Source: Algoriphagus aestuarii
Lineage (GTDB): Bacteria; Bacteroidota; Bacteroidia; Cytophagales; Cyclobacteriaceae
Length of the DNA stretch: 64,000 nt
NCBI GenBank assembly: GCA_017051695.1
Contig: JAFIDK010000006.1
Coordinates: forward strand, 124,001-188,000
Reading direction: 5' to 3'
The notes beneath the pieces are model-generated. The model saw only the letters and a list, made by a program, of their open reading frames with translations. It had not been told where the DNA came from and did not search any database. Made by a program: the position numbers and the translations under genes. Shown here piece after piece: positions 25,467 to 32,851 of the stretch (position 1 is its first letter; every line of letters begins with the position of its first letter).

Positions 25467-26354
25467 ATGAAAATGAAAAGGATTCTTGTCACAGGAGCTA
25501 CCGGAAATATTGGACATGAAGTTGTCCATTATTTGAGCGAGATACATTCTGACTCCAGCATTTTTGCTGCTGTCCGAACTATTGAAAAAGCAAAAAAGGA
25601 TTTTAAAAATTACCCTAATCTTCATTATCGACAGTTTGATTTTGAGAATGAAAACACCTATTCAACAGCATTTGCCCAAATCGACATCCTTTTCTTATTG
25701 AGGCCTCCTCATATTTCAGACGTTGAAGAAATCTTTCGACCACTTTTAAATTCAGCTCAGAAAAATGGGATAGCTAAAATCGTTTTCTTGTCAGTTCAAG
25801 GTGCAGAAAAAAGCAAGGTAATTCCCCACAACAAGATTGAGAAATTAATCCAAGAGCTTCAATTTGATTACATTTTTGTTAGGCCAAGCTATTTTATGCA
25901 AAATTTGACAACGACCTTGCTTCCAGAAATTTTAAATAAACGCAGAATTACACTTCCTTCAGGTAGCGCAAAATTTAATTGGATTGACGTTAAAAATATA
26001 GGTGAGGCCACTTCATATCTTATTTCACAATTTGAAGAATATCAAAATCAAGCATATGAAATAACAGGTACTGAAAATAAAAATTTTGGAGATGTTGCAA
26101 ACTTAATGACTGAAATCACAGGAGAAAAAATAAGCTTTAAAAACATCAATCCCATCAGCTTCTATTTCAGAAAGAAAAAAGAAGGAGTCACTAGTGGATT
26201 TGCGATGGTTATGACAATTCTTCACTTTTTACCGCGACTTCAATCCGAACCTGAAATTTCAGACAACTACCAAAAGCTGACAGGGAAAGTACCAACCACA
26301 TTAAAAGAATTTATTGAACGAGAAAAAAGAAAAATAACAAAGGCAAAACTTTGA
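25467..26354 (+). CDS. NmrA-like NAD(P)-binding protein (atypical SDR)
   Basis: 295 residues. N-terminal Rossmann motif VTGATGNIG (residues 8-16), DIDILFLLRPP-type strand after the second sheet, SVQGAEKS, and VRPSYFMQNL, as in NmrA/QOR2-like atypical SDRs that bind NAD(P) and act as redox sensors or reductases. The typical Tyr-x3-Lys pair is not apparent. Two possible starts, ATG 25467 and ATG 25473. The coding sequence is visibly richer in A+T than its neighbours, and the flanks lack partner genes, hinting at acquisition by transfer. Substrate unknown. Confidence 0.82.
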   Translation: MKMKRILVTGATGNIGHEVVHYLSEIHSDSSIFAAVRTIEKAKKDFKNYPNLHYRQFDFENENTYSTAFAQIDILFLLRPPHISDVEEIFRPLLNSAQKNGIAKIVFLSVQGAEKSKVIPHNKIEKLIQELQFDYIFVRPSYFMQNLTTTLLPEILNKRRITLPSGSAKFNWIDVKNIGEATSYLISQFEEYQNQAYEITGTENKNFGDVANLMTEITGEKISFKNINPISFYFRKKKEGVTSGFAMVMTILHFLPRLQSEPEISDNYQKLTGKVPTTLKEFIEREKRKITKAKL

Positions 26355-26636
26355 CTAGCATTTTTTCTTTTGTTTATGCTGTTTTTGAATTGGTTGCCAA
26401 CTTTGAAAAATCAAGAATTGAAAGAAAACGACCTATTGACCAATCCGCTTCTGTGAGTTTAGCAAACTTTACTTCTCTAATCAGAAGGCTTTTTCATCTA
26501 ATCCAGCTATTTTCCTCTTTACAATCCCATTTCCAATTCTTCAAAACACTTATTACCTTCTCTAGGGCCAATTCCTTCACCAATTTTTTAACCAAACTAA
26601 AAAACCTCTCTTATCTTTAAATAAATCGATCAAGCT

Positions 26637-27527
26637 ATGATTAAGCCCAACCCAAACCGCCGTGATTTTCTTCTAAAAACTTCCTCCTTGATGGGAGCAG
26701 GTGTTTTTCTCAATCCATTGGACCTCTTTGCCACCTCCAAAAAAGACTATACCGTTGGAGAAATCATAGACCTGTTTATCTCTAAGGTTCCAAATGCCCC
26801 ATTTTCACCTACGGTGGATACATTGAAGTCAGGGAATCGCGAACAACAAGTTACAGGGATAGTCACTACCATGTTTGCGACGTTGACAGTGATCCGTAAA
26901 GCAATCGAACTCAAAGCAAACTTTATCATCGTACACGAACCCACTTTTTATAATCACCAGGATGAAACGGCTTGGCTAGATGGTGATCCGGTTTACGAAT
27001 TCAAGAAAAACCTTCTGGAAAAACATGGAATTGCTGTTTGGAGAAATCACGATTACGTCCATCGTCTACAAATCGATGGAGTTCAAAAAGGTGTGGTGGA
27101 TGAACTTGGTTGGAATGCGTATTACCAGCAAAATGCTGTGTTAAACTTACCCGAAACGACTCTGGGAAATTTAATTGATCATGTCAAAGCAAAACTAGAA
27201 GTTCCTGCTATGCGATATGTAGGGGATTTGGATCAAAAAGCCTCGAAAATCCTTTTACTTCCCGGTGCTATCGGAGGAAGAAGACAGATAGAGCTATTGA
27301 TGCAGGAAAAACCTGATGTGTTGATCTGTGGAGAAAGTCCGGAATGGGAAACTCCGGAGTATGTGCGAAATGCCAATGAAATGGGAGAACAATTAGGGCT
27401 GATCGTGATTGGTCATTCTGCCAGTGAAGAAGGCGGTTCTGAGTTTATGAAGTCTTGGATTGAAGAGAATGTTCCGGGCATGCCGGTGACGCATTTTGCT
27501 TCAGGAAATTCTTTACAGGTTTTGTAA
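26637..27527 (+). CDS. Tat-exported Nif3-like dinuclear metal-centre protein
   Basis: 296 residues. The N-terminus has a twin-arginine signal, NRRDFLLKTSSLMGAGVF. After it comes a Nif3/YbgI-like domain: TVGEIIDLFI, VTGIVTTMFATLTVIRKAIE, FIIVHEPTFYNHQDE and, near the end, LIVIGHSASEEGG, which carry the His and Glu/Asp ligands of the dinuclear metal site. Cytoplasmic Nif3 proteins are GTP cyclohydrolase-like or of unknown function; an exported version has no assigned role. It stands alone. A possible phosphoesterase or sugar-related role is speculation. Confidence 0.8.
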   Translation: MIKPNPNRRDFLLKTSSLMGAGVFLNPLDLFATSKKDYTVGEIIDLFISKVPNAPFSPTVDTLKSGNREQQVTGIVTTMFATLTVIRKAIELKANFIIVHEPTFYNHQDETAWLDGDPVYEFKKNLLEKHGIAVWRNHDYVHRLQIDGVQKGVVDELGWNAYYQQNAVLNLPETTLGNLIDHVKAKLEVPAMRYVGDLDQKASKILLLPGAIGGRRQIELLMQEKPDVLICGESPEWETPEYVRNANEMGEQLGLIVIGHSASEEGGSEFMKSWIEENVPGMPVTHFASGNSLQVL

Positions 27528-27543
27528 AGTGGTTCACTAAGAA

Positions 27544-27561
27544 ATAAAGTTATGTCAGTCC
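27544..27561 (+). repeat. 18-bp direct repeat, left copy
   Basis: ATAAAGTTATGTCAGTCC, identical to 28303-28320. Weaker similarity extends about 14 bases to the left (ACTAA upstream of both copies). The two copies bracket about 740 bases of other repeats. Confidence 0.8.
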
Positions 27562-27590
27562 AAATAAACATTTTGCTTTTTGTTTTCTTT

Positions 27591-27703
27591 GTTCTTTTGC
27601 CTTGAAGCAAAAGAACCAAAAGTTCAATACGCCGCAAAGCTTCAACCGCACAAGGCCAAACGCTGGCCTGCTGCTGCGTCAGCCCCACGCGCCCTCAATA
27701 AAT
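27591..27703 (-). repeat. Dispersed intergenic repeat, copy 2 (inverted)
   Basis: Reverse complement of the 24365-24477 element. Its hairpin is GTTCTTTTGC (27591-27600), loop CTTGAA, GCAAAAGAAC (27607-27616). Compared with copy 1 one base pair has changed on both sides (C:G to T:A), so pairing is kept. Confidence 0.8.
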
Positions 27704-27964
27704 AAGATTTTTCCTTAAATAATGGTTTTCAATTGGGAATTGGTAACAGAAGAATCTATTCTTGGATATAAATTCCATTTCCTTTTTTTGTGTCGAAGAA
27801 TATTTAAAAATCAGGTTGACAATTGATAGTTAACCGATACAACACCACTCGGTTTGACATATGAGAATATTTTCTAAAGCCCCACCTTTCTCTTTTCTAA
27901 ATTCATAAAATAATACACGTGACATTAATTGGACTTATGCCTTGAAGTGGCTGATGACGGATTG

Positions 27965-28038
27965 GTGTCAAAAAGCGTTAAGAAAATCAGCTAGTTCCGA
28001 ACTTGTTCGGAAATCCGCTGATTTTTAGCGTTTGACAC
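27965..28038. repeat. Three-tier nested palindrome
   Basis: Outer arms GTGTCAAA (27965-27972) / TTTGACAC (28031-28038); middle AAAATCAGC (27983-27991) / GCTGATTTT (28017-28025); inner TTCCGAAC (27995-28002) / GTTCGGAA (28005-28012). All three arm pairs are perfect and concentric. Confidence 0.75.
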
Positions 28039-28095
28039 TATCCGGCAGAAAATGTCCGAAGGCATTTTCAAGCCAATTCAGGCAGAAGACTTTTG

Positions 28096-28121
28096 GGTAC
28101 TTTTGGTCTTTCAAAAGTACC
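28096..28121. repeat. Hairpin with CTTTTG/CAAAAG arms
   Basis: GGTACTTTTG (28096-28105), 6-base loop, CAAAAGTACC (28112-28121). It has the same 10-bp arm, 6-base loop and core CTTTTG/CAAAAG-like layout as the hairpins of the dispersed repeat copies. Confidence 0.75.
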
Positions 28122-28161
28122 GAATCAAGAAAAGTATCAAATCCGCAATTAAGCCGCTGCT

Positions 28162-28184
28162 GTTCGAGATTTGAAATCTCGAAC
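28162..28184. repeat. 23-bp palindrome
   Basis: GTTCGAGATTT (28162-28172), one central G, AAATCTCGAAC (28174-28184). Perfect 11-base arms. Confidence 0.8.
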
Positions 28185-28302
28185 CTCTCTCATAGGATTT
28201 TCAATCCGCTTTGTAGAACATCTTGCTGGCAAAACGATTCTGCCTCCGAAAGAAAATCTCGGGCCAGCGCGGGGGTAGAATATTTATTCTTATAACTAAA
28301 TG

Positions 28303-28320
28303 ATAAAGTTATGTCAGTCC
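28303..28320 (+). repeat. 18-bp direct repeat, right copy
   Basis: Identical to 27544-27561. The copy overlaps the left arm of the TGTCAGTCCGA/TCGGACTGACA inverted repeat (28312-28322, 28350-28360). Confidence 0.8.
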
Positions 28321-28360
28321 GATTGGGATATAAAGGTCCTCGACTCCGCTCGGACTGACA
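28312..28360. repeat. Inverted repeat TGTCAGTCCGA / TCGGACTGACA
   Basis: 11-base arms at 28312-28322 and 28350-28360 enclose a 27-base loop. Confidence 0.75.
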
Positions 28361-28413
28361 AAGTAACTAACTGTAATTAGTATATCTAGATTGAAGGTTG
28401 ACTGTCAATAGCC

Positions 28414-28452
28414 CTACTGCCTACTGCCCACTGAGACTGCCTACTGCTCCCT
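28414..28452. repeat. Short imperfect tandem repeat
   Basis: Repeated CTACTGC/CCACTGA/CTACTGC units over about 40 bases, ending just before the gluconate dehydrogenase subunit gene. Confidence 0.6.
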
Positions 28453-28461
28453 GTGACAACA

Positions 28462-29055
28462 TCACAAACTCCAGGTATTCCCCACATCCGAAAGCGGAAT
28501 ACAGCCCAAGTACTCTCCTGGAATAGGATCATAGCTCAGGATATTTTTGCCCACTTCCTCGGAAGAGAAATAAGCCCAAAGTGCCATGGATTTTAATTGT
28601 CTATAAAAAGCGACGGGCTTCTGATCACCCACAGCTGTTCCCCAAACTCCTGGGTTGAATTTGGCAGTTTCGGCCTCTGCTTTTTTTAGTACAGCGGTTT
28701 TATCCTCTGCACTCAGATTTGCAAAAACATCCCCATAATCCTCTTTGCAAGCAGTATTGAATTTTTCGATTTCTGCTACGACATATTTTCGCCCGTTCTC
28801 ATCATAAGTTTTGGCATACATCAAGTCCATGAAAATATCCACTTTCACATCCAAAGCTCCCGGAGTTTCGGTTTTTGGCAAAATCGTATCTACAAAGGAG
28901 GAAACAAAAACGGCTTGATCCTGATTTAAAAACTGAGGCACCCAATCCACTCTCTTTTGCTCTTTGCATGATTGAAGTAAGGATAACAAAGTCGGGGTAG
29001 CTACGGCCGATCCGGCCAATAAAGCAGTTCTTCTAAGTGCGTTTCTTCTGTTCAT
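28462..29055 (-). CDS. Gluconate 2-dehydrogenase subunit 3 family protein
   Basis: 197 residues. Twin-arginine and lipobox in one signal: NRRNALRRTALLAGSA then LLSLLQSC (Cys29), so it is probably a Tat-exported lipoprotein. The body (FVSSFVDTILPKTETPGAL, FMDLMYAKTYDENGRKY, FYRQLKSMALWAYFSSEEV, YDPIPGEYLGCIPL) matches the small gluconate dehydrogenase subunit 3, which helps export and mature a GMC flavoprotein. It follows the GMC gene by 3 bases and should be its partner. No cytochrome subunit is seen next to it. Confidence 0.88.
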   Translation of the reverse strand: MNRRNALRRTALLAGSAVATPTLLSLLQSCKEQKRVDWVPQFLNQDQAVFVSSFVDTILPKTETPGALDVKVDIFMDLMYAKTYDENGRKYVVAEIEKFNTACKEDYGDVFANLSAEDKTAVLKKAEAETAKFNPGVWGTAVGDQKPVAFYRQLKSMALWAYFSSEEVGKNILSYDPIPGEYLGCIPLSDVGNTWSL

Positions 29056-29058
29056 GGC

Positions 29059-30765
29059 TTAAAGATTATTTTTTTTGAGTTCGGATACGGCAAAATCAGC
29101 TGCTCTGGCAGTCAATGCCATGTAGGTCAGGGATGGATTCACACAGGAAGAGGAAGTCATACATGCACCATCGGTCACGAAGACATTTTTGGCCCCGTGC
29201 ACCTGGTTATTCCCGTTCAGAACAGAAGTCTTAGGGTCTCTTCCCATTCTGGCAGTGCCCATCTCATGGATTCCATAGCCCATTTCATGCTCATTGTCAA
29301 AATCAGTGATATCTTTCAATCCCGCTCGTTCCAGCATTTCCTTTGCATCGATTCTAATCTGCCTATTCATCGCCAGCTCATTTTCGCCCCATTCTGCATC
29401 GATCGAGAGGGTCGGTTGCCCCCACTTATCCAATACCTCTTTATTGAGTGTTACTTTGTTTTCATGGTTTGGCAGGCACTCCGCAAATCCTGTGATAAAG
29501 AATTCCCAAGGTCCTGGCTTCATCAGTCCATCTTTGAAATCACCTCCAAAATCCTCCTGATTGGATCCTGCACCCCAGCCTGCTCTTCCTCCACTTCCCT
29601 GGAAGCCAAACCCCCTTACGAAATTGTCTGTTTTGGTTTGTTCATCAAGGTTATAATATCTCGGGATATAAATTCCATTCGGCCTTCTGCCTTTGTAATA
29701 TTGATCTTCAAATCCTTCCACTTTGCCCATGGCTCCTACTCGATACGTGTGATCCATCAGGTTATGTCCAAGCTCACCACTGTCATTTCCTAATCCATTT
29801 GGGAAACGATCCGAGGTAGAATTCATCAAAATCTGAGTAGAACTCAAAGAAGAAGCATTACAGAAAATAATTTTTGCATAATATTCCATAAACTCACCGC
29901 TTTCCGAGTCGATGATTCTAACTCCTGTAGCTTTGCCACTTTCCTCATCATACATGATAGACTGGGCAATCGAAAATGGCCTAATGGTCAGATTTCCTGT
30001 TGCATTTGCTGCCGGAAGAGTCACCGCATTGCTGCTGAAATATGCTCCGTAAGGACAGCCCCGATCGCATCGGTTTCTAAACTGGCATTTTCCACGGCCA
30101 TTGATCGGCTCCGTCAAATGCGCCACCCGTCCTATGATCATATTCCGGCCATTGTATTCTTTTTCGATCCTTTCTTTCACATGCTTCTCCACACAGTTGA
30201 GCTCCATCGGAGGAAGAAAATGACTATCCGGCAATTGAGGCAATCCCAATGCTTCGCCACTTATACCGGCAAATTTCTCCACATAGGTATACCATGGAGC
30301 CAAATCTTTGTATCGAATAGGCCAATCTACCCCATGTCCATCTTTTAAATTTGCCTCAAAATCCAAGTCAGACCATCGGTAACATTGTTTTCCCCAAAGC
30401 AAAGATCTTCCTCCCATTTGATGGGCACGAACCCACATAAATGGTTTTACCTCTGTGTAAGGATTTTCTACATCATTGGCATGGAAATGCTCGTTTGTGG
30501 ATCCAATAAAACCGGATCGGATACCTTTTGGGTGTCTGGCTTTCTGCTCCGGAGTCAGGCTTCCCCTCAATTCCATATCCCAAGGATCCAAGCTCATCGT
30601 CGGATAATCTTTGACATGCTCTACAATTCTCCCTCTTTCCAAAACGAGGGTTTTTAATCCTTTTTCACAAAGTTCTTTCGCAGCCCATCCCCCACTGATT
30701 CCTGATCCGATCACAATCGCATCGTAGGTCATTTCTTGTTTTGCGTCAATATTAAAATTGGCCAT
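29059..30765 (-). CDS. GMC family oxidoreductase (sugar/polyol dehydrogenase type)
   Basis: 568 residues from the ATG at 30765; a longer frame to 30834 adds 23 unconserved residues. FAD motif DAIVIGSGISGGWAAKEL lies about 12 residues in; KGIRSGFIGS and the NRCDRGCPYGAYF block are typical of membrane-linked sugar dehydrogenases, and the C-terminal HEMGYGIHEMGTARMG and VTDGACMTSSSCVNPSLTYMAL hold the catalytic His/Asn region. With the subunit 3 gene 3 bases downstream it forms a two-subunit enzyme, probably exported by the partner's Tat signal. Relatives include glucoside 3-dehydrogenases; substrate is inferred. Confidence 0.88.
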   Translation of the reverse strand: MANFNIDAKQEMTYDAIVIGSGISGGWAAKELCEKGLKTLVLERGRIVEHVKDYPTMSLDPWDMELRGSLTPEQKARHPKGIRSGFIGSTNEHFHANDVENPYTEVKPFMWVRAHQMGGRSLLWGKQCYRWSDLDFEANLKDGHGVDWPIRYKDLAPWYTYVEKFAGISGEALGLPQLPDSHFLPPMELNCVEKHVKERIEKEYNGRNMIIGRVAHLTEPINGRGKCQFRNRCDRGCPYGAYFSSNAVTLPAANATGNLTIRPFSIAQSIMYDEESGKATGVRIIDSESGEFMEYYAKIIFCNASSLSSTQILMNSTSDRFPNGLGNDSGELGHNLMDHTYRVGAMGKVEGFEDQYYKGRRPNGIYIPRYYNLDEQTKTDNFVRGFGFQGSGGRAGWGAGSNQEDFGGDFKDGLMKPGPWEFFITGFAECLPNHENKVTLNKEVLDKWGQPTLSIDAEWGENELAMNRQIRIDAKEMLERAGLKDITDFDNEHEMGYGIHEMGTARMGRDPKTSVLNGNNQVHGAKNVFVTDGACMTSSSCVNPSLTYMALTARAADFAVSELKKNNL

Positions 30766-30911
30766 AGGTTTACATTTAATTGGGGCATAAGTTAACAATT
30801 CCTCAAAAAAAACAAGGGTACTATATCGCAACAAATGGTATTCCGTTTGTTTCCTGATAAATTTAAGATCTGATAAACTGTCTTTCTTATTCTTTTTAAA
30901 ATCAAGTTATT

Positions 30912-31367
30912 ATGAATGCAACCCTGAAAACATGGAAAACCGGAAGAAATCTCCTGCTAAATATTTTGGAACAATACAGCCTAGAAGATCTCAATCAAGT
31001 TCCTCCCGGTTTTTCGAATAATATCATCTGGAATATGGGCCACATCCTAGCAGCCCAGCAAGGATTGATTTACAAATCTTCTGGTCACACCGGATATATT
31101 TCAGATGAATTTTATAACAGTTACAAGCCTGGCACCAAACCAAAATCTTTTACCTCCCAAGAAGAAACTGATTTGATCAGAAGCTTACTAACAGAGCTGA
31201 TTCCATTAACAGAAAACGACTTTGAAAAGGGCATATTCACGAGCTATAAGGAAAGACAAACTACTACCGGATTTCATTTAGCAACTATCCAGGACGCCTT
31301 AGAATTCAATAATTTTCATGAGGGGCTTCATCTGGGTTATATCATGAGCATCCGCAAGTTTTTATAG
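30912..31367 (+). CDS. DinB family protein
   Basis: 151 residues, a four-helix bundle. Metal ligands visible: His44 (NMGHILAAQQ) and His136/His140 (NFHEGLHLGYI), as in DinB_2 proteins that bind zinc or nickel. Members include thiol transferases; this one's substrate is unknown. Cytoplasmic, with no signal peptide. Divergent from the GMC gene and 75 bases before the M20 peptidase gene on the same strand. Confidence 0.85.
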   Translation: MNATLKTWKTGRNLLLNILEQYSLEDLNQVPPGFSNNIIWNMGHILAAQQGLIYKSSGHTGYISDEFYNSYKPGTKPKSFTSQEETDLIRSLLTELIPLTENDFEKGIFTSYKERQTTTGFHLATIQDALEFNNFHEGLHLGYIMSIRKFL

Positions 31368-31442
31368 TATCCAAGTTTAAATTTTGAGGTGATTTTTCTG
31401 CATAAAGAATCATAAGTCCGGCAATTGCCTTAATTTTCACCT

Positions 31443-32729
31443 ATGAAAAAACTGATCTTTACTTTTGCCCTGACATGTTTCTATGGCTTTGGTTTCGCAC
31501 AGAAATTGGCAGAAACCGAGCAAAAACTAATCGCTGAAGTAGAAAAAAACTACCAGGAAACTGTTGCCCTTTTAGAGGAAGTCACCAATATCAATTCCGG
31601 ATCTTTAAATTCAGAAGGAGTACAGGCTGTTGCCAAAGTGTTTGAAAGAGAATTCCAGAAGATAGGATTCGAAACAGAATGGTTGAAGTTACCTGCGGAA
31701 GTGAAAAGATCAGGACATTTTATTGCCAGTAGAAAAGGAACTAAGGGGAAGAAGATCTTTATCATCGGTCATTTGGATACGGTTTTTGAAAAGGACATGC
31801 CTTTCACACCTTTTACTTTTATCAATGATTCCACAGCCACAGGACAAGGTGTGAATGACATGAAAGGTGGAGATGTGATGGCGTTCGCGAGTTTAAAAGC
31901 ATTACATGATTTGGGATTATTAGAGGATCGTACGATTACTGTTTATTTCACTGGAGACGAGGAAAGCTCTGGGGACGAAGTGATTTCTAGACGTGATTTC
32001 ATTGCCCGAGCAAAAGAACATGACGTTGCACTGGGTTTTGAAACCACCCAGAGTTTTGGGATCGCTACTGTAGCTAGAAGAGGAAGCAGTGGTTGGCTAT
32101 TGAGAACAAGCGGAAGACAATCACATTCGAGTGGTGTTTTTAGAGAATCTGTAGGATACGGTGCTATTTATGAAGCTGCGAGAATCTTGACAGAATTTCA
32201 AGAGGGATTAGCCGGAGAGCAATATTTGACTTTTAACCCTGGACAAATCATAGGAGGATCTGACATCAGTTATGATTCGGAGACCGGCAAAGGCGAGGCC
32301 TTAGGGAAAACGAATATTGTCGCAAGAGAGGCTTTGGTCACGGGTGATTTGAGGTTTTTGGGAGAGGCTCAAAAAGAAGCTGCCAGAAAAAAAATGCAGG
32401 CAATCGTTGACAGAAACCTGAATCAAACAGATGCAGAAATTATTTTTGAAGATGGATTACCGTCTATGATCCCAACAGAAGGAAACTATGCTTTGGCAGA
32501 AGAATTAAACCAACTGAGTCAGGACATGGGGCTGGGAGAAGTGAAACCCGGCGACCCTGGAAGTAGAGGTGCTGGTGATATATCTTTCGTGTCAGAATAC
32601 TTGGATTGTCTGGATGGCTTAGGTGCTTCAGGCTCTGGTGCACATGCTCCAGGGGAAACCATCAATATGAAGGAATATCCAGAATTGATTAAAAGAAGTA
32701 CGCTTTTCCTTTACCGGCTAACAAGGTAA
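31443..32729 (+). CDS. M20 family metallopeptidase, secreted
   Basis: 428 residues. MKKLIFTFALTCFYGFGFAQ is a signal peptide. Di-zinc ligands fit M20: IIGHLDTVF (His), GVNDMKGGDVMAF (bridging Asp), TGDEESSGDE (Glu pair), GFETTQSF, and SGAHAPGETINMKEY (final His). A dimerisation domain with SHSSGVF sits in the middle. Resembles glutamate carboxypeptidase-type enzymes that cleave small peptides or amidated amino acids; likely periplasmic. A decayed copy of a close relative's C-terminus lies at about 38.4-38.7 kb. Single-gene unit, DinB just upstream. Confidence 0.88.
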   Translation: MKKLIFTFALTCFYGFGFAQKLAETEQKLIAEVEKNYQETVALLEEVTNINSGSLNSEGVQAVAKVFEREFQKIGFETEWLKLPAEVKRSGHFIASRKGTKGKKIFIIGHLDTVFEKDMPFTPFTFINDSTATGQGVNDMKGGDVMAFASLKALHDLGLLEDRTITVYFTGDEESSGDEVISRRDFIARAKEHDVALGFETTQSFGIATVARRGSSGWLLRTSGRQSHSSGVFRESVGYGAIYEAARILTEFQEGLAGEQYLTFNPGQIIGGSDISYDSETGKGEALGKTNIVAREALVTGDLRFLGEAQKEAARKKMQAIVDRNLNQTDAEIIFEDGLPSMIPTEGNYALAEELNQLSQDMGLGEVKPGDPGSRGAGDISFVSEYLDCLDGLGASGSGAHAPGETINMKEYPELIKRSTLFLYRLTR

Positions 32730-32851
32730 ACACAAAAAGAGAATAAGGACTGGAGGAATCTCGTTTAATTGGAATGAAATGATAACGGGAGGTTATGAAT
32801 ATTTCTGATGAAAAACATATCCGACCTCAATGACAAAACCCTTTGGGCCTC

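Larger units (their letters stand above)
27528..28461. other. 934-bp intergenic repeat-rich region
   Basis: No gene supported. It contains an 18-base direct repeat (27544-27561 and 28303-28320), copy 2 of a dispersed repeat (27591-27703), a nested palindrome (27965-28038), further hairpins (28096-28121, 28162-28184, 28312-28360) and short CTACTGC-type repeats (28414-28452). An open frame at 28032-28295 crosses these elements and is not believed. Confidence 0.75.

Noticed and set aside
26351-26620. 89-codon open frame after the NmrA-like gene
   Set aside because: Starts inside the previous stop region, biased to Phe/Leu/Ser as expected of A+T-rich non-coding DNA, and no recognisable motif.
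28032-28295. 87-codon open frame in the repeat region
   Set aside because: It runs across several palindromes of dispersed elements; its content is explained by repeats.
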